A DNA stretch of 64,000 nt, taken from the NCBI RefSeq assembly GCF_900637665.1, contig NZ_LR134386.1, positions 310,001 to 374,000 of the forward strand, written 5' to 3'. Of the stretch, positions 7,217-16,130 are shown in pieces. A program made the translations under genes and the position numbers. Numbering within the stretch: the first letter of the stretch is position 1; each line of letters starts with the position of its first letter. Source of the DNA: Chryseobacterium nakagawai. GTDB taxonomy: Bacteria > Bacteroidota > Bacteroidia > Flavobacteriales > Weeksellaceae. The notes beneath the pieces were generated by a model. The model was not told the DNA's origin, searched no databases, and was given only the letters and a program-made list of their open reading frames with translations.

Positions 7217-7924
7217 TTAAGGGTCAAAGAAAGAGAGATTATTTTTATACGTTCTGCCGATGGGAAGCTTAATGTGGTGAATCAGTTCTATTTCATGACA
7301 GTTCTTTCCCCGGATGAGGTGCTTGGGAACCGCATAGCTTCTGTGTATTCTGACAAAGGAATCAAAAAAACTTTTATGTAAAAGATTGCCCAAAGAATCA
7401 AGAATGCAATGTTTTTTTTCAAGAGTGATAATTCGGGTGTAATCTTTCAGTGCTTCCAGGTAAAGAATATCCGTCTTTCTGATCTGGAAAATGCTCCCAC
7501 TCTCTTTAATTTTAATAAAATCATGCCCCAACATGGCATCATAGCATTCACATTTCTCTTTTACCTTGAAAAATTCGAAGAGCCTTTGCATAGAATAATG
7601 GAAACGTTCTGCAGTAAGAGGCTTAGTAATAAAATCCAGCGTGTTGAGCTCAAAAACAGATGCAGCCATTTCCGGATGGGAGCTTACGAAGATACATGCG
7701 GGAATCTTATGGGCAAGTTTACGGAACTCCAGACCGCTCATGCCTTTTAAATTGGTTTCGGTAATCAGAAGGTCAAGGGGAAGTTCGAGATAAGGAACTG
7801 CCTTTTCAGCCGAATCAAAAGAAGCGACAATTTCTATATTCTCATACTGTTTAATATAATGCTGAAGAACCAGCCTATCCAGTTCATCATCATCAATAAT
7901 CATACATCTAATATGGGTCATCAT
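7217..7924 (-). CDS. LytTR-family response regulator with Glu in place of the phospho-acceptor Asp
   Basis: The 235-residue protein has an N-terminal receiver domain (1-120) and a C-terminal LytTR DNA-binding domain (about 130-232, with FVRIHRSYAV and PIGRTYKNNL). Such regulators usually bind direct repeats upstream of target genes. The acidic pocket (DDD at 11-13) and the late Lys (FITKP) are present. However, the phospho-acceptor site reads LLITETNLKGMSG, with Glu56 (GAA, plus-strand bases 7757-7759) where LLFLDINMPGMSG-type receivers have Asp. The domain therefore probably works without phosphorylation, perhaps constitutively. No histidine kinase gene is nearby. Met1 or Met2 could be the start. 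Its target genes are unknown. Confidence 0.85.
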   Translation of the reverse strand: MMTHIRCMIIDDDELDRLVLQHYIKQYENIEIVASFDSAEKAVPYLELPLDLLITETNLKGMSGLEFRKLAHKIPACIFVSSHPEMAASVFELNTLDFITKPLTAERFHYSMQRLFEFFKVKEKCECYDAMLGHDFIKIKESGSIFQIRKTDILYLEALKDYTRIITLEKKHCILDSLGNLLHKSFFDSFVRIHRSYAVPKHLIRGKNCHEIELIHHIKLPIGRTYKNNLSFFDP

Positions 7925-8119
7925 GATCTTCTGGAGATTAATTTTTAAGTTAAACGTTTAAAAATTAGAAAATTATAATATAAAGGTATTCTTTTTTTAT
8001 AAAATAATAAATAGCTGAACTTAAATTTATATTAAAAAATGTTATTAACTAAAAATTGATTTTGTTTTTTTTCTGAAAAATATTATCTTGTAAAAATCAT
8101 AAACATAGACAGAACTTTA

Positions 8120-9343
8120 ATGTTAGAAAAGAAAGAACATAATTATGAGAAAGCAGTCCTGGTGGGTATTATTACTCAAAATCAGGATGAAGAAAAACTG
8201 GTGGAATATATGGATGAGCTGGAGTTTTTAGCTTTCACAGCTGGGGCAACCGTACAAAAGCGTTTTACCCAAAAATTAACACAGCCTGATTCCAAAACCT
8301 TTATTGGAAGCGGAAAAGCACTCGAAATAAAAGAATATGTAAAGGAAAACGAAATAGGGACGGTAATTTTTGACGATGAGCTCTCTCCTTCACAGCTGAA
8401 AAATCTGGAAAGAGAAATGGAGGTTAAAATCTTAGACCGTACCAATCTTATTCTCGATATTTTTGCACAAAGAGCACAAACTTCTTATGCAAGAACTCAG
8501 GTGGAATTGGCTCAATATCAATATCTTTTACCTCGATTAACCAGAATGTGGACTCACTTGGAACGTCAGAAGGGAGGTATCGGGATGAGAGGTCCTGGGG
8601 AAACAGAAATTGAAACTGACCGTCGTATCATTCGTGACAGGATTACTTTATTGAAGGATAAACTGAAAATCATCGATAAGCAAATGGCCACTCAACGTAA
8701 CAATCGCGGAAAAGTGGTACGTGCAGCTTTGGTAGGATACACAAATGTTGGAAAGTCTACCTTAATGAATTCTATTTCAAAATCTGAGGTTTTTGCTGAA
8801 AATAAATTGTTTGCAACACTAGATACCACCGTACGAAAAGTTGTAATCGGAAATCTTCCGTTTCTTCTTACTGATACTGTAGGATTTATCAGAAAATTGC
8901 CTACTCAATTGGTAGAATCATTTAAATCTACGTTGGATGAGGTTCGTGAAGCAGATCTTTTGATTCATGTGGTTGATATTTCTCACGAAAGTTTTGAAGA
9001 TCACATCGACTCTGTTAATCAGATATTAATGGATATCAATGCTCATCAGAAACCGATGATTATGGTATTCAACAAAATTGATGGCTTTAGCTATGAGAAA
9101 AAAGATGAAGATGATCTGACACCTAGTACAAGAAAGAATGTTTCCCTTGAAGAATGGAAAAAGACATGGATGGCTAAATCAAAGCATCCAACTGTTTTTA
9201 TTTCTGCTTTGACGAAGGAGAACTTCCCTGAAATGAAAAAAATGATCTACGATGAAGTCATGAAAATTCATATCTCCAGATTCCCATACAATGATTTCCT
9301 TTTCGAATATTTTGATGACGAAGAGGAAGAAAACAACAATTAA
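8120..9343 (+). CDS. hflX: GTPase HflX
   Basis: HflX is a ribosome-associated GTPase that splits stalled or hibernating 70S ribosomes under stress. The 407-residue protein has the N-terminal HflX domain (about 10-200, with the conserved GGIGMRGPGETEIETDRR segment). The G domain follows: Walker A GYTNVGKST, switch TLDTT, DTVGFI (G3) and FNKID (G4). The C-terminus is acidic (DDEEEENNN). The stop TAA overlaps the next ATG by one base, so it is the first gene of an operon that may include the following three genes. Confidence 0.95.
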   Translation: MLEKKEHNYEKAVLVGIITQNQDEEKLVEYMDELEFLAFTAGATVQKRFTQKLTQPDSKTFIGSGKALEIKEYVKENEIGTVIFDDELSPSQLKNLEREMEVKILDRTNLILDIFAQRAQTSYARTQVELAQYQYLLPRLTRMWTHLERQKGGIGMRGPGETEIETDRRIIRDRITLLKDKLKIIDKQMATQRNNRGKVVRAALVGYTNVGKSTLMNSISKSEVFAENKLFATLDTTVRKVVIGNLPFLLTDTVGFIRKLPTQLVESFKSTLDEVREADLLIHVVDISHESFEDHIDSVNQILMDINAHQKPMIMVFNKIDGFSYEKKDEDDLTPSTRKNVSLEEWKKTWMAKSKHPTVFISALTKENFPEMKKMIYDEVMKIHISRFPYNDFLFEYFDDEEEENNN

Positions 9344-9972
9344 TGAAATATCATTTTTTCCTTTTATTCATTATGTTTTCGGCTTTTGGGTTCAGCCAAA
9401 AATCGAAAGTGGATTTTAAAGCCATTGAAAAGAGCCTTAAAAATTCTGATTCTCCATATAATTACGAGAAACTTATTTTTAAGTACAAAGGATATCCGAA
9501 ATCTCTGGATAGTATAGAAGCACAATATCTTTACTATGGAAGGAGTTTTAGAGATGATAAGATCAATACTTCAGATGAAGGTTTCAAAAGTCTGGCAGAA
9601 GCTTTTAAGCAAAATAATTTTGAAGAATGTATCAAACAGGGAAAGGCTTTGTATGAGAAAGACCCTACCAATCTGGACGTTCTGCTAATCTTGCTCAGAG
9701 CATATGATTCTCTAAAGGATGGAAATAATTTTATGCATCACCTGAGTCAGTTTCGGGCACTTGCAGACGGAATCAAGAGCTCCGGAGACGGAAAGTCTGA
9801 GAAAACAGCCTACCTTGTGAATTCTGTGGGGGATGAATACATTCTGCTGAATATTCTGAATATAGGAAATGATTACTCCAGAGGATCAAAGCCATCGAAG
9901 GATGGCATGTTTGATATCTGGGAAAAAGGTGGTCAGAAAATATACATCAAGGTCCTTTACTTAGACTTATAA
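9343..9972 (+). CDS. DUF4919 family secreted protein
   Basis: The 209-residue protein has a signal peptide ending at FGFSQ (about residue 19) and no further membrane segment. The body matches the DUF4919 pattern: a Pro-Tyr-Asn-Tyr-Glu-Lys-Leu segment near 38, an Ala-x-Tyr-Leu-Tyr-Tyr-Gly motif, a TPR-like FEECIKQGKALYEKDPTN helix pair, and a C-terminal beta-rich ILNIGNDYSRG...KIYIKVLYLDL region. Members are exported proteins of Bacteroidetes without known function. It overlaps hflX by one base and lies 23 bp before the antiporter gene, so it is probably co-transcribed with both. Confidence 0.75.
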   Translation: MKYHFFLLFIMFSAFGFSQKSKVDFKAIEKSLKNSDSPYNYEKLIFKYKGYPKSLDSIEAQYLYYGRSFRDDKINTSDEGFKSLAEAFKQNNFEECIKQGKALYEKDPTNLDVLLILLRAYDSLKDGNNFMHHLSQFRALADGIKSSGDGKSEKTAYLVNSVGDEYILLNILNIGNDYSRGSKPSKDGMFDIWEKGGQKIYIKVLYLDL

Positions 9973-9995
9973 ATTAATTTAAAAAAGAACACTTA

Positions 9996-11282
9996 GTGGA
10001 ATTATATTATTCATTTTCAGCATTAATTGTATTAGCGTCCATATTTGCCTATCTTAATTACAGATTTTTAAAACTTCCGAGTACCATCGGGATCATGGTG
10101 ATTGCCATTGTGGTTTCCATTTTTCTGGTATTATTCGGAGAAACGATACTTCCAAGAACTTTCGGACATCTTAATAATTTAATGGAAAGCATAGACTTTA
10201 CAGAAATTCTGATGGGAGCCATGCTTAATTTCCTTCTTTTTGCGGGAGGAATTCACATTAATATCAACGATCTTAAAGAACAATTCAGGCCTGTACTGAT
10301 ATTTTCCACTGTAGGAGTTGTAATTTCCACATTTGTGGTAGGTTTTGGGATGTTCTATTTACTTCCCTATGTAGGCATTCAGCTTCCGTTTATCTACTGT
10401 CTTGTTTTTGGAGCATTGATTTCACCTACCGATCCGGTAGCGGTTCTGAGTGTACTGAAACAGGCGAAAGTTTCCAAATCGCTGGAAACAAAGGTGGCGG
10501 GTGAATCTCTTTTCAATGATGGTATGGCTGTTGTGGTCTTTACGGTAGTATTACAACTTGCTGTTGGAAAAGAAGTAGATCTTGGGGTAGAAAGTATAGG
10601 ACTGCTACTGCTTCATGAAGCAGGTGGGGGACTTTTATTGGGTGTTTTGTTAGGTTGGGTTACTTCCAGGTTAATGCGTGAAGTAGATGATTATATTATT
10701 TCCGTGCTGGTAACTCTTTCCGTGGTGATGGGAGGTTATCTTATTGCAAGACAGATGCATATTTCAGGGCCATTAACGATGGTAGCCGCAGGGCTATTTA
10801 TGGGGAACTTTAATATGAACTTTAAAATGAAATCTGTTACTCAGGATTACCTTATTAAATTCTGGGAATTGATTGATGAAATTCTGAATGCAGTATTATT
10901 CTTATTCATTGGATTTGAACTTCTAATGATTAAAGATTTGAAGCACTTCATGATCCCAGGCTTATTGGCCATTTTTGTAGTTCTCTTTGCAAGGTTTATT
11001 TCCATCTGGGGACCTACGAAGTTTACTTCTCTAAGAAGGAGTTTTAGCCCACAAACGGTAAAAGTTTTAGTTTGGGGAGGAATTCGTGGTGGTGTTTCCA
11101 TTGCATTGGCGATGTCTATTCCTAAAAGTGAATACAGTGAGACAATCTTAAGTATTACGTATTGTGTAGTGGTATTTTCTATTATTGTTCAGGGGCTCAC
11201 CATAGCGAAGGTAGCCAATCCTAAACAGATTGTAAAAGAAGAAGAGGAGCAGGAAAATAATGTTTTAGAGAAAAATGCTTAG
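9996..11282 (+). CDS. CPA1-family Na+/H+ antiporter
   Basis: The 428-residue integral membrane protein has about 12 hydrophobic segments. It exchanges cytoplasmic Na+ (or K+) for protons and helps pH and salt tolerance. The key CPA1 signatures are ALISPTDPVAVLSVL (about 138-152) and GESLFNDGMAVV (about 166-177) with the ion-binding Asp; WGGIRGGVSIALAMS lies near the end. The start is GTG at 9996, 23 bp after the previous stop, and the hydrophobic first helix begins at once; no in-frame ATG gives a complete first helix. The C-terminal tail is acidic (EEEEQEN). Confidence 0.9.
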   Translation: MELYYSFSALIVLASIFAYLNYRFLKLPSTIGIMVIAIVVSIFLVLFGETILPRTFGHLNNLMESIDFTEILMGAMLNFLLFAGGIHININDLKEQFRPVLIFSTVGVVISTFVVGFGMFYLLPYVGIQLPFIYCLVFGALISPTDPVAVLSVLKQAKVSKSLETKVAGESLFNDGMAVVVFTVVLQLAVGKEVDLGVESIGLLLLHEAGGGLLLGVLLGWVTSRLMREVDDYIISVLVTLSVVMGGYLIARQMHISGPLTMVAAGLFMGNFNMNFKMKSVTQDYLIKFWELIDEILNAVLFLFIGFELLMIKDLKHFMIPGLLAIFVVLFARFISIWGPTKFTSLRRSFSPQTVKVLVWGGIRGGVSIALAMSIPKSEYSETILSITYCVVVFSIIVQGLTIAKVANPKQIVKEEEEQENNVLEKNA

Positions 11283-11302
11283 TTTTTAAAATTAGATGAT
11301 CC

Positions 11303-12025
11303 ATGCATACGGGTATTGTTAAAGAAATACAGGTGGCTCTTGCAGTTTTATCCATTCCTGAAAAAGCTGAATTCTTTCCAAGATTTTTCAAAACAGGAAA
11401 GGGAGAATACGGTGAGGGAGATCTGTTTTTAGGGGTAAAAGTTCCTGATCAGAGAACTGTTGCTAAAGAATATTACTCAAAAATCAGTTTGAAAGAATTG
11501 AGTGAAGTACTTTCTTCAGCATATCATGAACACCGGTTAACAGCTCTTTTTATGCTGATTTCAAAGTTTGAAAAAGCAAAAGACATAGTCGTAAAAGATG
11601 AAATCGTGGAGTTTTATCTTAAACATCTTCAGTATGTTAATAATTGGGATTTGGTAGATTCCAGCTGTTATAAGATTCTTGGCAGATATGCTTATGAAAA
11701 TGAGAAAGAAATCCTGTTGAGAGATCTTTCTAAGGCGGATGAGATGTGGTATAAGAGAATTGCGGTTGTAGGAACTATGCATTACATCAAAAAAGGATCT
11801 TTTGACCTCACTAAAGAGTTTGTAACAAGAAACCTAAAACATTCCCATGATCTGATGCATAAGGCTAATGGCTGGCTGTTGAGGGAAATGGGGAATAAAA
11901 ATGAACAGGAACTCATTGGCTATCTGAATGAGTTCTATAAAGAAATGCCAAGAACCTGCCTACGCTATGCTATTGAAAAACTGGATGAGGATCTTCGCCA
12001 GGATTATTTGAAAGGACGTATTTAA
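11303..12025 (+). CDS. DNA alkylation repair protein (AlkD-like HEAT-repeat glycosylase)
   Basis: AlkD-family glycosylases remove bulky or cationic alkylated bases without base flipping. The 240-residue, all-helical protein has the family N-terminus (FFKTGKGEYGEGDLFLGVKVP followed by R-T-V-A-K-E), the LQYVNNWDLVDSS motif with the Trp-Asp pair used in catalysis, and the MWYKRIAVVGT segment. It lies 20 bp after the antiporter gene and may be its operon partner. A weak hairpin (TTTCCGGT/ACCGGAAA, 12049-12074) follows without a clear T-run. Confidence 0.9.
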   Translation: MHTGIVKEIQVALAVLSIPEKAEFFPRFFKTGKGEYGEGDLFLGVKVPDQRTVAKEYYSKISLKELSEVLSSAYHEHRLTALFMLISKFEKAKDIVVKDEIVEFYLKHLQYVNNWDLVDSSCYKILGRYAYENEKEILLRDLSKADEMWYKRIAVVGTMHYIKKGSFDLTKEFVTRNLKHSHDLMHKANGWLLREMGNKNEQELIGYLNEFYKEMPRTCLRYAIEKLDEDLRQDYLKGRI

Positions 12026-12154
12026 AAATAAAACCAAAAGTAGTAGAGTTTCCGGTCTGAAAAAGTACCGGAAAACAGCTATTTATGCTCAAAAAAATAA
12101 AGATTGTAAGGATTTAAGGCCAGAATTAAGTAATTTTGTGGTTTTAAACCAATC

Positions 12155-12823
12155 ATGAAAAATTTTCTTAAATTATTTCTTCTATTTTTCCCTTTGCTAT
12201 TCCTGACAAGTTGTTTTGATATTCTTGATAAAGTGAATGTAAAAGCAGATGGTACAGGAGAATACACCATCATTCTTAATGCCAGCAAGAGCAAAACAAG
12301 ATTAGCTTCAATCTCCAAGATGGAAACCATCAATGGGAAAAAAGTTCCCAAAAAAGCTGAAATTGAAAACAAAATCAATGAAGCGGCTAAGATTTTTAAA
12401 GGAACTCCGGGAATCAGCAATGTAAAAACGTCCGTGGATTTTGATAATTATATCATCAAATTGAGCTGTAATTTCAAAAAAATTGAAAACATTAATGCAG
12501 GGCTGGAAAAGCTAAAAGCTCAGAAAATATTGGGCAAAATGGTTCCAACACAAGTCTACAGCCAGAATCTTGAGAAAAAGACATTGACAAGAAATAAAGT
12601 CAATACCTTCAAAGAAGATTATGATAAGATGAGTAAGGCAGATAAAGAAGTTTTTAATGATGCGCGATACACTTCCATCATGCAATTCGAAAATGCCGTG
12701 AAATCACAAACAAACAATACTTATGTGCTTTCTCCTAACAAAAAAGCACTTAAACTAGACGCTGATATTCTGGATTTGATTCTTCAGAAAAAACAAATAC
12801 AAAACACAATTCTTTTTCAATAA
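12155..12823 (+). CDS. Hypothetical lipoprotein, first gene of a secreted cluster
   Basis: The 222-residue protein has a lipoprotein signal with lipobox FLTSC (Cys20). It then starts with FDILDKVNVKADGTGEYTIILN, written here as two parts: an aspartate-rich start and a beta-strand pair. That start is common in small Bacteroidetes lipoproteins that quantify 'K.DGSG' strands. The rest is Lys-rich and mixed alpha/beta. No enzyme motif is seen. A TAATTTTG box (12131-12138) upstream fits a promoter. The next gene starts 17 bp downstream, so this protein and the two paralogous proteins after it are probably made together. Confidence 0.6.
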   Translation: MKNFLKLFLLFFPLLFLTSCFDILDKVNVKADGTGEYTIILNASKSKTRLASISKMETINGKKVPKKAEIENKINEAAKIFKGTPGISNVKTSVDFDNYIIKLSCNFKKIENINAGLEKLKAQKILGKMVPTQVYSQNLEKKTLTRNKVNTFKEDYDKMSKADKEVFNDARYTSIMQFENAVKSQTNNTYVLSPNKKALKLDADILDLILQKKQIQNTILFQ

Positions 12824-12840
12824 ATTTCTAAACTATAGTC

Positions 12841-14874
12841 ATGAAATCTATCTTATTAAAAACGCAAAAAATTATTTTTATACTTTTTGGCTTTACATTG
12901 GTTTTTGCTCAAAACAGCATGAAAATTCCGTCTGATGCTGTATTTTATATGGAAGTCAACGGAAAACAGCTTAATAATAAAATAAACTGGGATAAACTGA
13001 ATCCTTTGCTGCATGAACTGAGCAAGAAGAGTAAAGAAAAACCTTCATGGACAGATTATTCCAAAACAGGAATCAAATACGATGCTGTTCAGTATCACTA
13101 TGCAAGTTTTAATGATTCTATTAAGACTTACAATACTCATTTTATCATTGATAATAACGAAAAATTCCAGGATTTTGTCAATTCTATGAAGAAAAAGGGA
13201 CAGGAAGTTTTCAAGAAAAAGAACTATTCTTATGTAGATATTGATGATGATATCTTTGTTGCCTGGAATGAAAGTAGAGCCGTTCTGAGCATGATAAGTT
13301 ATACCAAACCTTACAAAGATTTGTGGGCTGCAGAAGCCGTTGCAGACAGTACTGCTGTTGCCGTTGATGCTGTTGCCGTTGATTCTGTTGCTGTAGATGC
13401 CACTACAGATGGTGTTTATACTGATGAACCGGAAAAACCTTTTAATTATAAAGAGGAAATTAAAAGTCTGAAGGAAGATATTAAGTATCTGAAAGAAAGT
13501 ATTAAAGACAATAACAACGAGATCGCAAGAATTCAGAAAGATATTAAATACCTGCAAAAGCATCATCAATATCCCAAAGAAAAAGAAAGTGCAGAGAATC
13601 CTGAAAACGGAGACGAGATGCCTAACGAAGCTTATGATGAGGAGTATGAAAAAGCCTATCAGAAAGAACAGGATTCTATCCGCAAAGAAAATTTCAAAGT
13701 TGTTCAAAAGAATGCTGAGGACAGGTTTGATCTATATTTCAGTTCAAATTTAAACATTGAAGTTCCTAAAGAAATGCTTTCGTTCAGAGATGCTAATTCT
13801 GATGTTTTTGTTTACACAGATTACGGAAGAATTGTAAATGAAGGAATCTATGGCAAGATGACGAAGTATTATAGTTATGGACAGTTCTTCAAAAATATGT
13901 ACAATTCTAACTATGCCTACAACTTATATTTTGATAAAGACAAAGTAAGGCTGGTTAATAATTATCAGCACAAAAATACTGAGATTCAGAAGAATATTTC
14001 TGCCATTTATAAAGGAAAGAAAAACAAAAAACTTCTACAGCTTATCAATGAAAAAAGTGTTGGTTACTATGCGATGAATGTAAATGGAGCAAAATGCTTT
14101 GACATGATGTACAGTCTTCTCCGGAATTCAGGAGAAAATGAGTACAAAAAAGAAATGGAGCTTATTATGGAAACCATGAAAATTGTTCTGGATGAAGAAG
14201 CCATTACCAAAATCGCTCCAGGAAACGGAATTTTTGTTTTGAATGAATTGAAATCCAAAAAAGTAGAATATACTGATTATGAATATGATGCTGATTTCAA
14301 TGAAAAAGAAGTAAAGAAAACTAAGGAGATCGCTGTTCCGAATTTCACTTTTGCTTTTGCAACGGAGAACGAAGGATATTGGACCCGTATTTTTGATTTA
14401 CTGACAACCAATAAGAAACTGTCTAAAAGATTTTCTAAAAAAGGAGACTTATACACTTTTAAAGAAGATAAAAATGGAGGATATATTGACCAGCTGTTCT
14501 TTACTGTAAAAGATGGAATTGTCTATCTGATGAGCTCTGCAGACAATATTTTACCAGTTAACCAATCTGATATTTCCAGAAAATGGGCGAAAGATTCTGC
14601 TAAATATCCTTTATCCGGAAGATTGGATATCCAAAAACTTTTAACCGGTTTAGATAAAGAATTCAAAAGTCCTAAAGAAAGAAAAGCATTGGATGCGATC
14701 AGAAAAAGTGTAGGAGAATTGTATTATAAAACTGAAGTTAAAGGAGAAAGTATCCAGACAGAAATGAATTATAATATCAAAGGTTCTTCGGAGAATAGCT
14801 TAATGTATTTCTTTGATGTGTTCGATCAGGTTTTTAAAACAAAAGAAACAGAAAAGAAACCACAAATCTTATAG
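12841..14874 (+). CDS. Large secreted protein of unknown function, DUF4836-like
   Basis: The 677-residue protein has a signal peptide (ending near FTLVFAQ) and no later membrane span. The N-terminus (IPSDAVFYMEVNGKQL) resembles the opening of DUF4836-like proteins. Residues about 172-186 hold three tandem AVAVD/SVAVD units. Residues about 200-245 form a Lys/Glu-rich coiled coil (EEIKSLKEDIKYLKES and onward). A late segment, YEYDADFNEKEVKKTKEI...PNFTFAF...W...F, is shared with the next gene (YEYDDNFNEVEKKSFQKI...PNYIIDI...W..F), so the two are paralogues. It is translated immediately before the next gene (TAG directly followed by ATG). The function is unknown; a large envelope scaffold or binding protein is one possibility. 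Confidence 0.65.
   Translation: MKSILLKTQKIIFILFGFTLVFAQNSMKIPSDAVFYMEVNGKQLNNKINWDKLNPLLHELSKKSKEKPSWTDYSKTGIKYDAVQYHYASFNDSIKTYNTHFIIDNNEKFQDFVNSMKKKGQEVFKKKNYSYVDIDDDIFVAWNESRAVLSMISYTKPYKDLWAAEAVADSTAVAVDAVAVDSVAVDATTDGVYTDEPEKPFNYKEEIKSLKEDIKYLKESIKDNNNEIARIQKDIKYLQKHHQYPKEKESAENPENGDEMPNEAYDEEYEKAYQKEQDSIRKENFKVVQKNAEDRFDLYFSSNLNIEVPKEMLSFRDANSDVFVYTDYGRIVNEGIYGKMTKYYSYGQFFKNMYNSNYAYNLYFDKDKVRLVNNYQHKNTEIQKNISAIYKGKKNKKLLQLINEKSVGYYAMNVNGAKCFDMMYSLLRNSGENEYKKEMELIMETMKIVLDEEAITKIAPGNGIFVLNELKSKKVEYTDYEYDADFNEKEVKKTKEIAVPNFTFAFATENEGYWTRIFDLLTTNKKLSKRFSKKGDLYTFKEDKNGGYIDQLFFTVKDGIVYLMSSADNILPVNQSDISRKWAKDSAKYPLSGRLDIQKLLTGLDKEFKSPKERKALDAIRKSVGELYYKTEVKGESIQTEMNYNIKGSSENSLMYFFDVFDQVFKTKETEKKPQIL
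13354..13398 (+). repeat. 15-bp tandem repeat inside the 677-aa gene
   Basis: There are two exact copies of GCTGTTGCCGTTGAT (13354-13368 and 13369-13383) and one diverged copy (13384-13398). They encode AVAVD, AVAVD and SVAVD. The unit is a multiple of three, so copy-number change would alter length but not reading frame. Confidence 0.85.
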
Positions 14875-16113
14875 ATGAAAAAAAAGAAGATTATTGTCCC
14901 GTTGCTTTTGTTGCTTGCTGTTGCTGTGTATTTTGTAGGTTTCTATAAAGACAAAAACCTTAAATATATTCCTGAAAATGCAGATGCAGTTGTTTTAATT
15001 GATACTAAGAAATTAACGGGACAATACCTCTTCAATTTTGTAACACACCCTTCCAGTTGGTCTGGAAGTAGTACCAATGAAAAAAAATCTGGTTCACTGA
15101 GAGGTTTAGGGATTAGAATTCCGGATTTTTTGCAGATTTTTCATGTTAAAGATACCAAATTCTCCGAGTGGTACAGTGTTTTAGAACTTAAAGATCCACA
15201 GAGGCTTATTGCCTTTTTAAAAAAGCAAAAGTTTACTGCTAGTGGGAATAATCACTTTCAAAAGGACCAGATTTTCTTAATGATAGAAGGCAGCCATTGC
15301 ATTGTAGGAACTTCTGATTTTGCTTTTGAAACAATTAAAAAGGAGCTTCTTCAATCTCCCTCAAAGCCAGTTTGGGAAGCAGATCAGTTTATTCAAAATA
15401 CATTGGGGAGTATTTCTGTCATTTCAGGACAGAAAATTCAAAACTTTTCTATCGAATTACATGATGATGAAATTGAAATAAGAAATAATTCAACCCCTGA
15501 AGCTTTTAACTCCATCGCTTCAAAACTTGAGAAAAGAAATCAGTTTGTGGAACTTGAATTGGACAAAGAGAACCTCAGAAATTTCAGCCTTTTTTTCAAT
15601 AAGAGTATCGTAGATTCCTCGCAGGCAACTTCTTTAAAGGCTACTGCAAATCTTGAACAGGTCAATGATACCATTATCAGTTATGAATATGATGATAATT
15701 TTAATGAGGTTGAAAAAAAGAGCTTCCAGAAGATTACACAACCTAATTATATCATTGATATTCAAAGTAAAGATCCTGGGAAAACATGGGGGTATTTCCA
15801 ATCTAAAAAGTGGATTAATGGAGAAAGCCAATTCACAGCAATTCCTTTTCAGCCCAATGAGATCACCCGAAATAATAATGGGGTTATCATAAAATCGACC
15901 AGAAAACCTGTAATAGTATCCCCTCAATTAAAAGAAAATTACATCCTGATCAGAAACAATGCTTTGTTATATTCATCTTTGAAAGCACTGAGCAACACGG
16001 AGAAAAGTATTATTTCTGACATCGATTATGTGCTGTATGGAAATAGATCACAGAATTATTGGGTGAAAATAAAAGCGAAGAAAGGAGATTTACCCTTAAT
16101 TTTACGGTGGTAA
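14875..16113 (+). CDS. Membrane-anchored paralogue of the preceding secreted protein
   Basis: The 412-residue protein starts with a Lys-rich head and one hydrophobic segment (about 6-24) without a clear cleavage site, so it is probably anchored in the inner membrane with a large periplasmic part. The mature start, IPENADAVVLIDTKKL, and a later YEYDDNFNEVEKK segment parallel the upstream 677-residue protein, which also begins with I-P-x-x-A-x-A-V. It lacks that protein's AVAVD repeats and coiled coil. There is no gap to the upstream gene. The next gene, coding for a DUF6122 protein, begins about 17 bp downstream. I recognise no catalytic motif. Confidence 0.65.
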   Translation: MKKKKIIVPLLLLLAVAVYFVGFYKDKNLKYIPENADAVVLIDTKKLTGQYLFNFVTHPSSWSGSSTNEKKSGSLRGLGIRIPDFLQIFHVKDTKFSEWYSVLELKDPQRLIAFLKKQKFTASGNNHFQKDQIFLMIEGSHCIVGTSDFAFETIKKELLQSPSKPVWEADQFIQNTLGSISVISGQKIQNFSIELHDDEIEIRNNSTPEAFNSIASKLEKRNQFVELELDKENLRNFSLFFNKSIVDSSQATSLKATANLEQVNDTIISYEYDDNFNEVEKKSFQKITQPNYIIDIQSKDPGKTWGYFQSKKWINGESQFTAIPFQPNEITRNNNGVIIKSTRKPVIVSPQLKENYILIRNNALLYSSLKALSNTEKSIISDIDYVLYGNRSQNYWVKIKAKKGDLPLILRW

Positions 16114-16130
16114 CTGAAAAATATCCATTA

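Noticed and set aside
12049..12074. Hairpin after the AlkD-like gene as a terminator
   Set aside because: The 8-bp stem TTTCCGGT/ACCGGAAA is not followed by a T-run on the plus strand, so a terminator call is not supported.
13045..13707. 220-codon minus-strand frame within the 677-aa gene
   Set aside because: Hydrophobic shadow of Lys/Glu-rich coding sequence; the real gene on the plus strand has a signal peptide and contiguous paralogy with the next gene.
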